A stretch of DNA of 64,000 bases from Zizania palustris (taxonomy: Eukaryota; Streptophyta; Magnoliopsida; Poales; Poaceae): assembly GCA_019279435.1 (NCBI GenBank), contig JAAALK010000081.1, positions 31,753,001-31,817,000 on the forward strand, given 5' to 3'. Below, one piece after another: positions 22,367 to 34,603 of the stretch (positions are counted from its first letter, which is position 1; each line of letters opens with the position of its first letter). The notes under the pieces were generated by a model that searched no databases, had not been told where the DNA came from, and worked only from the letters and a program-made list of their open reading frames with translations. A program made the position numbers and the translations under genes.

Positions 22367-24879
22367 ATGGCGGAATCTGCCCTCGAGTCCGCCTGGGAGG
22401 TACTCAACTCGCTCACTCCGCCCCCCCCCCCCCCCCCCCACCCCTTGATTTGCTCACAGATCTTCCCCCCTTCTCTCTCTCTCCCCTCTCACGGAGAAAT
22501 GAATGCATGTCCATGCAGGGCCTCACCAGCAGCTTCACCGAGTTCCAGCTCGCCACCGTCGTTACCTTCCTCCTCCACGAGAGCGTCTTCTTTCTCTCCG
22601 GTCTCCCCTCCCTCCTCTTCGAGCGCTTCGGCTTCTTTGCCAAGTACAAGATCCAGGTCATCCCGTCCCTCTCACTTCAAATCTAATCCAGTCAAATGTT
22701 TGGACCCCAAACCAACATCAAATGCTAGCTAGCACTATCACTAAACCAGATCTTTTTCAGGAATTTTTTTCTTGGCAACCATTAAACCAGATCAAAACTA
22801 CACCTAATCAACACGGCAACATGAATTCAGGGTGATGGAGCCCTTCTCGTTTCTGCTAGGCAGGCCACACTTATATATGCCTCGTGTCCAAATCAAACTA
22901 ACTGTGCTGAGAAAACGATATAGAGGATCGGTTTTATTATTTATATGCCTCCGCGTGTCGAAAAAGGTCAAAAGGTCCACCAAACTGCTTTCCAGTGACT
23001 AGAGGTTAGAATCCCTAGCACTAATGTCACCAACTCCTGATCAAACTTTAAATCTATAGTTTTACGATGAAGTTAGCACTAGATCTCTAGTTTTGGGATG
23101 CAATGCTTACATTTGTTGTTTTGTGGTAAATTCAATGCTAACTTGGTAAGTCTATGGTTTTGTGGTTCATTCAATAGTTATTAAGCATTAAGACGAGACT
23201 AGATGTCTGAGGTGCAAGGTGAGGTGATATCTTACAAAATAAAAAATATAAGTGCAAAATTGAACTAGCACATTTAAAATTCAGTGCAGCAGCACATTTA
23301 AAACCTAGCTCAATAATAACAGTGTACTAAAGATGGTCCAATCAAACAACTAATATAAAGGAATAGTACTCATTCCTGCAGTCTACTTTAGAGTTTTGCC
23401 CCAGCCACCGGCGCCATGCTTTGCGAGTCAGAGTGGTAAATAATTGAATACACTTCTTAAGGGTGGCAAATTATTAAATATCCTATTGGGGGTTGCGCCA
23501 CACCACGCCGTTCCTCGCAACATGGCAAGGTGTGGGGCTAATGTGGTGGGATGCCTTAGTCCTCGTCGCCGCCTTGTTGCACCATGGCAATGCCTTAACA
23601 AATATGGTTAATTCGATGATAAATCTGTAGTTTTGTATGTAGTTTTGTGATAATTTTATCAAATTATGTGCTGTTTTTTAAATTTACTCATAAAAGAATT
23701 TGCATGTCTGATTCTGTTCCCAATTTATATTCTTTACTCATTTTCTCCCTTCTATTTTTTTATGTTTTTGGCCTTATGCGCAAAACACTTAAACTGTTGT
23801 ACATCGCCCAACTAAGTAGAGATTTATCTCGCTTGCTACCATATCTGATCGCATAAAAAAGTATATGCATCTTTGCAGAAGAAGAGCAATACCCCTGCTT
23901 ACCAGAACAGATGTGTGCTGCGTCTCATTCTGTACCATGTCTGTGTGAACTTGCCTGTCATGATTTTCTCCTATCCTGCCTTCAAATTCATGGGCCTGAG
24001 GAGCTCTCTTCCTCTACCACACTGGTATTCAAATTTCAAACTCAGATTCCTTTATTTCTTTCTCTAAACTGTAGTAGCAACTTGGTTACTGCAATGGTTT
24101 AACTTGCCACCTATGTTTACACAGGATGGTTATTGTTTCTCAAGTTCTTTTCTACTTTGTACTTGAGGACTTCATATTCTATTGGGGACATAGGGCACTG
24201 CATAGCAAATGGCTATATAAGCATGTTCACAGCATTCACCATGAGTACGTAATGCTACATCATGAACTCTTATTTTTACATAGTGCATTTTGTTAGTGTT
24301 CTAATTTTCTAAACAACAATTTATTGGGCAGATATGCTACACCCTTTGGCTTAACATCTGAATATGCCCACCCTGCTGAAATTTTGTTCCTTGGATTTGC
24401 CACAATTGTTGGTCCTGCCCTCACTGGTCCTCACTTGTTCACTCTATGGGTGTGGATGGTGTTGAGGGTATTGGAGACAGTCGAAGCTCACAGCGGGTAC
24501 CACTTCCCTTGGAGCCCATCAAATTTCTTGCCACTATATGGAGGGTAAGTAATCTAGATCTTGTAAGTGTGCTATAAAATGGTATGGAGACTCTACTGGT
24601 GTGTGATATTTCACTGCCTGAATGTTCTTCTACCCATGACCAGCTCTGAATTCCATGACTACCATCATCGTGTGCTCTACACGAAATCAGGAAACTATGC
24701 CTCTACGTTTGTTTACATGGACTGGTGAGAAATTGTTGCCTTTGCTGTGTTGAATCATGCATGTTTTACCTGACTCGCTTATACGTGAGAAGCTTAACGT
24801 TTTCGATAGGCTGTTTGGGACAGATAAGGATTACCGCGACGCCAAGGTTATGGAGGAGAAAGACAGGAAGCATTTGTAA
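22367..24879 (+). CDS. SMO2: Sterol C4-methyl oxidase 2 (4-alpha-methylsterol monooxygenase), 266 aa, 7 exons
   Basis: ER membrane di-iron enzyme that oxidises the C4 methyl group of 4-alpha-methyl sterols during phytosterol synthesis (known for plant SMO2). Exons 22367-22399, 22519-22656, 23879-24024, 24125-24244, 24332-24544, 24644-24724 and 24810-24879 sum to 801 nt in frame. Hydrophobic segments FLLHESVFFLSGLP, LYHVCVNLPVMIFSYP and FYFVLEDFIFYW precede the histidine clusters of the fatty-acid hydroxylase superfamily: HRALH (HX3H), HSIHH (HX2HH) and HDYHH (HX2HH). EYATPFGLTSEYAHPAEILF and EAHSGYHFPWSPSNFLPLYG mark SMO2. It ends in a basic KDRKHL, a possible ER-retention-type tail. Intron 1 carries a run of 19 C residues (22421-22439). 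Confidence 0.94.
22421..22439 (+). repeat. Poly-C homopolymer in SMO2 intron 1
   Basis: Nineteen consecutive C residues, followed by A and a further short C run. This is prone to length variation and to sequencing or assembly error. Confidence 0.9.
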
Positions 24880-25318
24880 ATGGTGGGAGCTACTCTCTTT
24901 CTCTTTGTTGAACTCATCGAAACAAGGGTTTGATATGCTTTACTGGTGATAGCATTGTGCTCATGGGAGGAAATAGTTGAGGTGTGTCCTAGCCACAGGT
25001 ATCACCTGATGTTCCTACAGTTGAGATTTTCTTTCCCTAAATTCGCTATACTATCATCATGAGATCCTATGTTCTGGATGATACCATGATGTGATTTGTC
25101 ATCAACTTAATTTCATGTGTGCTGTTTTCTGGTTTGCTTGGACGAGGATACATGCCATGACAGAAGTAAACTATTCGAGTAATTTGAAAAGCTGGTTGAG
25201 TGATGCATGTGTTTGTTTGATTGTTTGATTTTACCTGGCTTTACGTTGGATATTTATTTGTGAACACAGTAGGGTCACTGCATTTGCATTTGCGTTGAAT
25301 ACACAGTACACTGACATA
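24880..25318. other. SMO2 3' flank
   Basis: 3' UTR and downstream sequence. No repeat or gene was recognised before the TRIM-like element. Confidence 0.4.
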
Positions 25319-25861
25319 TGTTAGGGCGTCTAGTCTAGTAGTCTCATCTCGCCTCAAGTCCCTCTTATAAGAGTAGTCATTCGATCTCTCATTAGGTCCT
25401 CTTTTATTAGGTCGGTATTTGGTATTTTGTGACGGAGAGGGTTTTTTTGCTTATAAGGGTACGTTAATCTCCCATCAGGTCCTCTTCTATTAGGTTAGTT
25501 TTTTTGGATAGAAAGGGTTCTCTGCTTGTAAAGGTACGTCAGATGCCTCTAACGTCCGGACGTGGGGGTCAGTGTGGTGAGCTGAAAGGCATGGAACGTT
25601 AACAATTGGTATCAGAGCCAACATTGTAATGTCGGGCTTTGTAGAGGGTGGGATGTTAGGGCGTATGGACCGGGCCGTTGCCAGCCATCTTTAGTACTCC
25701 TCGCTCACAGAAGATAGTTATAAGTCTTTTATAAGGAGAGTAATCATTCTTTCATTAAGCCGGTTTTTTAGGATGAAGAGAGTTTTCTGCTTGTAAGATG
25801 TGTTGGATGTCCTAACGCTCGGATATAGGGCGAGGATTGTGAGAAAACTGGGACGCTAACA
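25319..25861 (+). mobile_element. TRIM-like miniature LTR retrotransposon
   Basis: A first terminal repeat runs from TGTTAGGGCGT (25319) to AACGTTAACA (about 25598). It is followed at once by ATTGGTATCAGAGC, a primer binding site for initiator Met tRNA. An internal segment of only about 50 bp ends in the purine run GAGGGTGGGA. A second, shorter repeat then begins TGTTAGGGCGT (25653) and ends GACGCTAACA (25861). The repeats share TCTGCTTGTAA and related blocks but are diverged and unequal (about 280 and 209 bp), the first carrying an internal duplication. There is no coding capacity. The flanks (ACATA and ATGAC) do not form a clear duplication. Confidence 0.7.
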
Positions 25862-26459
25862 ATGACACTAGTGCCGGGTAGACGATGAGGCCGGCGATCG
25901 ACCGAGGAGAGCCGAGCGAGGTGGCGGCGGCGGCGGCGTTAATTGTAGAAGAGGTGGCGATGAGTGACTTCGTGTAGGCCTGGGCGGACACTTGGCAGGC
26001 TGCAATGGTCAGCTGCGTCGACGGCCGCCAAGATTGCTTGACATGGCGGCCCCATCGCTAGCTCTTGGTTCTTGATTTATTGGGCTCTTCTAGTTGGGTC
26101 AAATCGATAGACTTTTGTAGGTTTCAATCCTCATACTGGGTTCCGGTCTACTCTTCTTCATGAATAGATGGAATATCCAATACTACTTTGGATTTTCCTA
26201 TTTTCAATCATATTCCCTTTGTTTATATAGAAATTGGGCATTTCATATTGTCTATAACACATTTCCAATTTAGATGTAAAATTTGATTTTTTTTAGCTGT
26301 GTTTCACGAATATTGAATTCATTGTGTCATTGTGCATGGTAAGAGCGAGTAAGTCTAATGGACTGTTTTGGTTGAGCTGTGCTACAATCTAAGAAATGTA
26401 GAAATGTTAGGAAACTGTTTATTCACAATTCACCGATTGTTTTGTTTTTGCTGAGTACA
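25862..26459. other. Intergenic sequence
   Basis: A GC-rich patch with a GGC repeat lies at about 25900-26050, then AT-rich sequence. I recognise no gene or clear repeat. Confidence 0.35.
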
Positions 26460-27497
26460 TTATTTTAGGCACTTGATGAACTAGATGGGTTTGTCGATGA
26501 ACTAGATGGGTTTGTCGAGTGACACTTACATATACACTTAGCAAATAACTAGATACTCGGCGTAAAATCTTTAAAAAAATCAATCTAGCAACCATGTTGA
26601 TGTCGTGATGCTGGCTTGAAAAAAACACAACTTTATTGAGTACCACTAATAGACACTTGGTAATCACGAGGTTTTGTCATCGTCACCACAGTGCCACCCC
26701 TTGTCCTAGCACCACCTCGCCTTTCCCTAGAGCCACCTCTCCTCACCGCCATCACACCTTGCCTCAATGTCGTGCCCCGCCTTGCTCGACACACTTCGGT
26801 GCATCCTATTTTTTTTAATTTTGTAGTGTCTTGTGTTGTTGAGTGCTTTCTTTTGTCACTTGGCAAATCGGCCGTCACATTCTCATAGCTCTCGTTAGTC
26901 ACTCGGCAAACTTGTTCGCTGATTGCCCGATGAACAACACTCGGTGATCTCTTGTTTGTCGTCGCCGCACTCACCTTGGCGCTGCCTCTTGCCTTGGTGT
27001 TTCTATTGCCTTGGTGCCACCTCACCTTGCCCTGTGGTGTCGCCCTTTGCCTCGCCCTAGTGCAATGTTGCAATGTGCCCATCTCGGCAACGCGCCCTAC
27101 CCGATGCCACGCCTAGCTCGGTGCCCCGCCCTGCCTGGCGCCATGCTCGCCATGCCCTACCGCGCACCTGTTGCGCTCTGACGCGTCCTATCTTTTTATT
27201 TTATTTTGTAGTGTCTTGTTTGCCGAGTGCTTTCTTTTGATACTTAGCAAACCGCCCGTCATGTTTCCATAGCTCCTATTAGTCACTTTTTTCATCTAGT
27301 GTCTATTTTGACACTCGACAAACTTGTTCGCTTAGTGTCTAATGAACAACACTCAATGAACCTTTGTTTGTCGATAGTGGGTTCGTCGAATGTTGTTTGT
27401 CAAGTATAACATTTGGCGAAGCCTGTGCTGAGTGTTAAAAAGAACTTCACCGAGTAGTGCTTATGGCATGCAACGAATTTGTGTTTTCCTGTAGTTA
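26460..27497. mobile_element. Degraded CACTA-type transposon sequence
   Basis: Words of the type TTTGTCGAGTG, GCCGAGTGCTTTC and CACTCGGCAAAC recur in both orientations. These resemble the TTTGCCGAGTG subterminal repeats of grass CACTA (En/Spm) elements. A 21-bp unit (GATGAACTAGATGGGTTTGTC) is tandemly duplicated near 26475-26516. The right end contains TTTTCCTGTAGT, a decayed version of the CACTA terminus. The interior is rich in Ser/Pro/His-type reading frames with no transposase. Confidence 0.45.
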
Positions 27498-27698
27498 TTT
27501 GTGCATACGTGACATTGCTGTCTTGAGACTATATGCATGTTAATACGATTGATAGTAAAACACGGCTTCATTCACTGATTGATCCGAAGCAGCTTTTAGT
27601 TTAAAAATCCTCTATCTAAAAAACAACACTTCCAAGGTAAAATTAAATAAATTAGATATAAAATAAGGAATAAATTAGTAGTAACAATAAAGACAAAA

Positions 27699-27841
27699 CA
27701 CTACTACAAACACGAACTATAGCGGCGAACAAAAACGTACAGTAGCGGCGGACGTTGGTGCCACTGTAGTGGCAGACTTCTAATGGCCCGCCACTATAGT
27801 GAAATCATCCAACGCCACTACAGTTCGTGTTTGTAGTAGTG
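27699..27841. mobile_element. CACTA MITE (143 bp)
   Basis: It starts CACTACTACAAACACGAACT and ends with the perfect inverse AGTTCGTGTTTGTAGTAGTG. It is flanked on both sides by AAA, a 3-bp duplication as expected for CACTA insertion. The core has (A/G)TAGCGGC and GCCGCTA-type inverted words. There is no coding capacity. Confidence 0.85.
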
Positions 27842-29628
27842 AAAGTATCAATTATTAATACGAAAGTAATATTGTGAAGTGATATATAAGCGTAGATAAT
27901 ATATATTAAAAGATAAAACCTTTTAATTTGTAATAAAATAAAAAAGTTTATTTAACAAAGTTAAAGGCAGAAAATTAAAAGTCTCTTTTTTCTTGCAAAC
28001 TAGCATGGAGAAGCGGAGGTGCACTGCAGAAGTTTTTTTTTTTTGCAAAAACAGAGTGTAGTTGGATTTTAGATGTGGCGCTATGATTGAGGCTTGTGCA
28101 TTATTTATGCACGAAGGTGGTTTTGTGTACGGGATACGGAGCCTATAATATAATATAATAGCTCTGATTACTGAACAAGTGAGCTACGTGGAAAAAATTA
28201 AAGATTTATGTCAGTGACAGACGATGCAAACATTGAACATCTGTCTGTATATCTGTCTACCATCGATCTATCGATCGAGAGGGGCCAATCAATAATATAA
28301 TGCAATAAACTTAACAGTTGTGCAGAAAGAGCTACTAGTGCCACTGCACTGCTTGCCAGCCAAACACATGCATGTAATCGATCCAAATATTGCATGTGCA
28401 TGTGTCTGTACAGTCGTTGCAGAAGCGGAAAATCATTCGGTATGATATGAGTTTGCCGAGTATATGAGGTTTTACCGAGTGTATTTTATTGGACACTCGA
28501 CAAACACTAATTTATCGAGTGTACTAACATAACAAATTTACATGGGGACACAAGAACATGACACAACTAATTAATGGATGAGACCCACACCTGTCATAAT
28601 AATCAATGAAAAGGTGGCAATGTGCAGCAATCGATCACTAGTGATATATATGATCAAGCTCAGTAAACAAGCTAAGGATTATAGCATGCATGCTGCATAT
28701 ATACGTATATGGGAACGCGGTTTAGGAAACGCTAGCGGTGAGAAAAGAAGACAAACTAATTAATTAAGACAGAGACAGACACATACATATCACAATACAA
28801 CGATATATATATATATATATATATATAAAACTTTAATATATTCTGCACGGTCGAAGCTAGCAGAAAAATCCTTCAAATTCGATCGATCCGCTTGTTCCAA
28901 ACTTTAATATATATATTCAGCTAGCTAGCTGCTTCAACGTACGTACGTAACGACCAGTTCATGATCAGTCAAATAAGTGACGTGTTATTGAACCTCAGCT
29001 CGGATACCTTTGCCTATTTATTGAACTGTCAACTTTATTTATACATATATATAGAGCTATCAATGTTCCTTCCAATTAAATGTCCTCCTCTTATATATTA
29101 TTAGCTACAAACCTAAACCATATATATTTTAGTGTGTGTATATATATATATATATGGTAAATATAATTAAAAGGATCAGTCGTCGTCTAGAATTAATTCC
29201 AGATTCACTCGATGGAGACGCACTACCACCTTAATTACTTCATGGCCGATAGCTGCACGAACACTGACTCCAAAAACAGTAGATCCGTCGTCATGACCAA
29301 CAAATTAAATTAAATAAATATATATACTCACATACTGTATGTATTCTAAAAAATTACGAGTAATTCTCCTACACGATATATACCGCTAGTATAAGAGAAT
29401 TTTATTAAGAACTGCACTAGCTAGCTATACATCAGTGGCAATAATAATTAAAGGAATATCATTAAGCTACATGCATGTATGTATATGTTTTTCTGAATTA
29501 AAACCGAACAAGACAACAAAATGAAGAGCCGGCCACATGTGCACAGTGCATGCAACCACCGATACCTAAACAACAAAACCTGAGATGAGAACACATGTCT
29601 CATCTAATCATACACACACACACCAAAT
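27842..29628. other. AT-rich intergenic sequence upstream of the SUPERMAN-like gene
   Basis: This stretch holds poly-T (about 28034-28043), a TA microsatellite at about 28803-28826 and another near 29140-29155. A small patch at about 28437-28525 has TTTGCCGAGTA/GACACTCGACAAA words, probably a CACTA fragment. No gene is recognised. Confidence 0.4.
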
Positions 29629-29874
29629 GAGATCCCCTGCAGTCGGGCTCGCCGACTGCAGGGGACAGTCACCCTTCGGCGCCGTCCGATCTTGATCGGA
29701 TGGCTGTTCGAGGGGGGCTTCGGAGAGAGAAAGGGGGGCTTCGCGCTGATGGGACTCACTTCGCAGGAGGCTTTAGAGAGAGAGAGAGGGGCTTCGCACC
29801 GCCCGATCAAGATCGGACGGTGCGCGAGGGGTGACTGCCCTCTGTAGTCGGCGAGCCCGACTGCAGAGGAACCC
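29629..29874. repeat. Foldback element with palindromes nested in each arm
   Basis: The two ends are long imperfect inverted repeats of about 80-90 bp. Each arm contains its own palindrome CTGCAGTCGG-gctcg-CCGACTGCAG (slightly decayed in the right arm), then a second palindrome CCGATC-TT-GATCGG. The centre is purine-rich with GGGGCTTCG repeats and a GA run. It lies about 400 bp upstream of the zinc-finger start codon. No exact target duplication was found. Confidence 0.7.
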
Positions 29875-30266
29875 GTTCCCACACACACAGTACTAGCTAG
29901 CTGCATGCACACCCATATATGTACACATGCAATAATGATCTTCCTTGCATTAATCCAATCCGATCCGATCATATCATATCCTAGCTAGTTAAGCTTATTA
30001 ATTCTTCTCCTGATAGATGTCTCTTAATTTCCTCTTCTTGTAAATCTGCTGCTGCTGCTGTCATAGTCAACCGTACGTGTCTCTCGCTGCACTGCACAGG
30101 GGATGCATGCACCTTGATTGATTGATTGATTATTGCTTGCTTCTTGCACCCAGCAACAACTTGCATTGGTTTGATTAGTTGCTGCTATCTTGCTTGCTTG
30201 ATTATTGTCTGTATCTATCCGAATAGCTAGCTTGCTAGCTCTGGAGAAGAGAGAGGCACCATTAAT

Positions 30267-31040
30267 ATGAACTCCACAGCAGCATTAATGGAGGAGGAGC
30301 AAAGAGGCAAGTACTGGGGCGTGTGGGAATCAGCGGCGGAGCGGAGAAGAAGAATCCCATACCCATGGATGATGGCGACGGCGGATTGCAGCGGCAGCAG
30401 CGAGCCGTCGTCGTGGGAGGAGCAGGCGTTCGCGCACGATGCGGCAGCGAACCTCGGCGGCTGCGTGTGGCCGCCGCGCTTTTACTCGTGCAGCTTCTGC
30501 CAGCGCGAGTTCCGGTCGGCGCAGGCACTCGGTGGCCACATGAACGTGCACCGCCGCGACCGGGCCCTTCTCCGGCAGGGCTCCTCCTCGTCGTCCTACC
30601 CGGCTGCCCACGAAGAAGCTGATCAACCCCGCCACTACTCTTTCTCTAGACCTAATCCTACCAGCAGTAATAATAGTAGTATTAGTAACATCGGGGATGT
30701 GAGAGCTTGTGCTTCCGGCGGCCGCTCGTCATCAGACATGGTCAGAGAAAGCAAGAAGAGGTTCCTCGAGCAACAACTAGACCCAGATCATGCCAAGAGA
30801 AAGCGTCGTGTGGATGAGCTGCCCTTATGCATCTCTGAAGGACCAGCAGGAGCAGCAGCAGCTGGCGACTATCATCAACACGACTCAAAAAAGGTACTGA
30901 AAATCGTATCAGCAACCGCAGTTATTAGCCCTGCCCCTAGTTCGACCCTGCTGCTTGTCGATCATCAACAAGGCGGAGTTGTTCTAGATCTGGAGCTTAG
31001 GCTAGGGAGTAGTAGTACTCCAAAAAAAGCTGTGGTATGA
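30267..31040 (+). CDS. SUPERMAN-like single C2H2 zinc-finger repressor, 257 aa, single exon
   Basis: Plant-specific nuclear transcription factor of the SUPERMAN/RABBIT EARS/ZFP10 class. The single finger YSCSFCQREFRSAQALGGHM followed by NVHRRDRA spans about residues 73-100 and has the diagnostic QALGGH helix. Cysteines at about 75 and 78 and histidines at about 91 and 95 bind zinc. A basic KRKRRV cluster (about residue 170) may be a nuclear localisation signal. The C-terminus VVLDLELRLG is an EAR (LxLxL) repression motif that recruits TOPLESS-type corepressors in this family. The ATG follows an in-frame-free leader and there are no introns, as is usual for the family. The flanks are AT-rich with many GCTAGC/GATC words and microsatellites. 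Which family member it matches (SUP, RBE, ZFP10/11 or RAMOSA1 type) needs a tree. Confidence 0.9.
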   Translation: MNSTAALMEEEQRGKYWGVWESAAERRRRIPYPWMMATADCSGSSEPSSWEEQAFAHDAAANLGGCVWPPRFYSCSFCQREFRSAQALGGHMNVHRRDRALLRQGSSSSSYPAAHEEADQPRHYSFSRPNPTSSNNSSISNIGDVRACASGGRSSSDMVRESKKRFLEQQLDPDHAKRKRRVDELPLCISEGPAGAAAAGDYHQHDSKKVLKIVSATAVISPAPSSTLLLVDHQQGGVVLDLELRLGSSSTPKKAVV

Positions 31041-31069
31041 TGCACGCTTAATTCTGCATGAAATTAATA

Positions 31070-31114
<45 letters not shown>

Positions 31115-32249
31115 TCGTGTTCATCCTAGCTCAGCCTCAGCTCACTCCCTCGATCTCCATATATATATAGGTACATCGATCTTATCTTTTTTCTTCCCTG
31201 GCCTTCTGTGATTCTCTTGGATCAATTAGCTAGCTAGCTAGTTTCTTGCTCAAATTAAGGGCTTGTTTAATTATATTATTACTCGCGCGATCCTGCTATA
31301 TATCTCCCTAATTTCAATTGTTTACAGTGGTTCTTCATTTGAGTGCAAGCTAAGGCTGCTAAGCAGTGTTATATAGGAATGAATAATCTAGCTAGACATT
31401 CGACATCGACGATGGACGTCTCAATTTCTCCTCTCGGGTATATATATATTATGTCCTGTTGAATTATAACTGATATCGTGATTTGTATTGTTTATTTTAT
31501 ACTGCTTGTGTGATCGATCAAATTTGATTCATCATCTGATTGCTAGCTCCCTAGCTAGCTATAGCTACTTTGTTCCCTCCGGTTAAAGCGATCTGCAATA
31601 TATATATGCTGATTACTATCATGTTTTGAGTTTGTTAGTAATTAAATGCAACTAGCTCTGATGAAATACCATCTCTGGTGAAACGATTTGGCTCTTAGTG
31701 GGCATTTCATTTCATCTGTCTTGGAAACGAGTTAGCACCATGTCATGGTGATGACACTACTTCCTTCTATTCCCTCATTAATTAAATGTTATGTCAGCAA
31801 AACATCTGATGTGTCATCATAATTAATACCATAAACCCCCATAAAACTTCCATTGTGAATAGCCTTAGCATGCATGCTTACCACCTAGCTAGCTACCGTG
31901 TGATAATTAATATGACTGAAGTAGATCGATAGAGCTAGCAGTTACCGTGTGATCAAAACACTAGAGCAGATGATTCTCATGACATAAATATAAAGGAAGG
32001 TTTGTCTATAATTTGTTAGTAAGTAGCTAGCTGAGCTGAGCTGAGGACGAATTGAAGTGATCGTCTGTTCTTGTCTCATGTTCTTCCTAAAAGCGCGCAT
32101 ACATATTATATTAATGCATCATGCATGCATGTGGGGGCAAAGTTACGTTTTTTGCAGTACGTTCAGAGATGTGCAGTTTGCAGATAATATTCTGATTCCT
32201 CTCTTGTCAGTCTGTATAGTAAATTATATTATTATTATACGGCCTCATC

Positions 32250-32280
<31 letters not shown>

Positions 32281-33430
32281 CTCCGTATGTGGGTACGTGT
32301 AACTCCATATATATTCCAACATTGATTAGCATCTGAGAATGTGCGTTTGCGTGCGCGTGAGAGCGAGCTAGATCAATTGCATGTAAGGAACAAGAACTGC
32401 GCACTGGGCTCTACTGGCCATGCTGCATGCCATTGCTCTTAGTTTGTAGCTAGATATTCTAGTGCATATAGCACTTGGCAAATCCCTAATTTCACTTGGC
32501 ATTTCCGTTGTTAGTGATAGAGGTTTACTGTTTAGGACACTTGGTGAACCTTTCATCAATCAAGTGTCACATGCTAGCTTTACCAAGCGTCACTCTGGAC
32601 ACTCGGCACAAAAGGGCTAACGGCCGGGGGCATCATAACGGAATTTGCCGAGTGCCACACTAAGCAATCGGCGAAACAACACTTGTTTGTCGAGTGTCTG
32701 AAATAGTTCTCGGCAAACAACTGAATCTAACAATGCCTAGGGACGCACCCTATGTCTAGTCGAGCGCGTGGACATGTAGCATGCTACCATGTGCCGACGT
32801 CCTCTGCCATTTGCCTAGTGCCACGTCTAGCACTCGGTAACAAGTGTCCGAGTACTCGGTGAAACACACCATAACGCTCCTGAGCACGCTACATGGCGTG
32901 CACAATTATGTGCGTTTGAGGTTGTTTGCCAAGTGTAAACACTCGACAAACCCTAATTTTTTTTATAATTCAGTAGATTCACATACACATATACATTCAT
33001 ATACATATATCGTCCATGGAATAATTCAAATGAAGAGATGTGGCGCCGCTGCATGCATGGATCATATCGGATTCGATCTCCCATGCACTGCCACTGCCAC
33101 TTGCCACTGCTGCATGCCCTACAGCTAGAGCTAGCTAGCTGCATTGTTGCACATGTGTACATATATATTGATATGCTTAGCTTGAAGGTTTGGAAGTAGC
33201 TTATGATATGATGATCAACCAGGATATATACCTGCTATATATATAAAGGGGCAGAATTGGTCATGGCGCAACTTGGGCTTCAGGTCCTGTCCAGTTTTTT
33301 TACCTTATAATACCAGATTTTTTTCCAAAAAAAAAAACTAAATATCAAAGATACAACCCTGCTCTTTCAGCCCAGACTGGGACTGAGGCTAGGCCTCATT
33401 CCTCTTCCACTAGGCCTGCCATTGGGTACC
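31041..33430. other. AT-rich 3' flank and intergenic sequence with microsatellites and CACTA-like fragment
   Basis: TA microsatellites lie at about 31073-31110 and 32257-32280. From about 32460 to 32960 there are repeated CACTTGGC, GACACTCGGC, TTGCCGAGTGCC and ACACTCGACAAA words, resembling CACTA subterminal repeats, with no transposase. The remainder shows no gene. Confidence 0.45.
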
Positions 33431-34603
33431 TGTTAGGGGAAAATAATCCCGTCAAGACTAAGGGGATCAACTCAACAAGGTGGAAAATGCAGCAATTGGA
33501 ATAACTCTACCCATACCTATATTTATAAATCACCACATGGAACTATATATAAATAATAAAGCATTTGCAAAATATGTAGGATACAATATATTCAAAGGAG
33601 GGATGAATAGGTGCTTGCCTTGCTCAGCTATTTCCTCAACTTCCCCTTGATCCATAAGAAATTCTTCATTAACTATCGGTTCTTCGTCTAACAAATTTAA
33701 ATGCACGATTCAAATAACTCCAAATAACGAAAAACATAAAGTATGATAAAATTGCATGATGTTCATACAGCAAGTGATGTTAGGTTATAAATAAATTTAG
33801 GTAAAATTATTTCTATTTTTATATTAAGCATGATAAAGTGATTAAAGGTTTAAAATGTATATATACATGTAGTATGATTATAGTGGTTTATTTATTTAAA
33901 TTGCTATTATGGGTTAACATTATCTACATTTTGAGTTCACTAGATTGTAGAGGACATTTTTATGAATCAAACAAAATTGGTTTGAACCGATTTGGAGTTC
34001 GGATGAATTCCGTATGATTTTTCTAAGTTTCAGCTTTTTAGTTCCAAAATAGTTTTAGAGGTCTCTGAAATTTACATGATACCCGAACAGAGAAGGTATA
34101 TTAGAGGTTTTTTCCATAGATAATGGCAACTTAAAATGCCATATTTTAGTGGGCTAACCATGGGAATGGAACTAAAGAACCGATGTGAATCTAATGGTGG
34201 CCACGATGTACCTTGAGGTGGCCTGAGTTGCGCCGGCGACAATGAGGTGTCTTGAAGGTTTTCGATTCACCGTGGACAACTCGAACTAGCTAAATAATCA
34301 CCAAAATAGTGCATGCATAAGGTAGAGGAGGTCTCACACATGGTGTGAGTGCGAGGAATCGGATTAAATCTCACCGGAGAGGGAGAAATCGATGATGAAG
34401 GTTTGGCACCGGAGATGAGAAAGAAGACATCGATCTCCTTGCTCGCTGCACCTTTGTTCGAGCTACTTGAGGGTTTTTTCTCCTAACATCAAGGTGAAGT
34501 TGGTGGCGCGGTGGCTCTTCTTGGAGTGGACTGAGGTGGTCGGAACACGAGCACGACGCCGATGACACGTCTAGACCGCGCTCTAGAGCGTGCTAGAGCT
34601 CGT
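33431..34603 (+). repeat. Old LTR-type sequence, left part of the outermost retroelement
   Basis: It begins near TGTTAGGGGAAAATAATCCC, which resembles the start of the LTR fragment at 48393 (TGTTGTGGGAAAATAATATT). From about 33750 onward the AT-rich then Gly/Arg-coding-like composition resembles a grass Tekay-type Gypsy LTR. The sequence is interrupted at 34604 by a solo LTR and appears to resume at 47455. Exact limits are uncertain. Confidence 0.4.
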
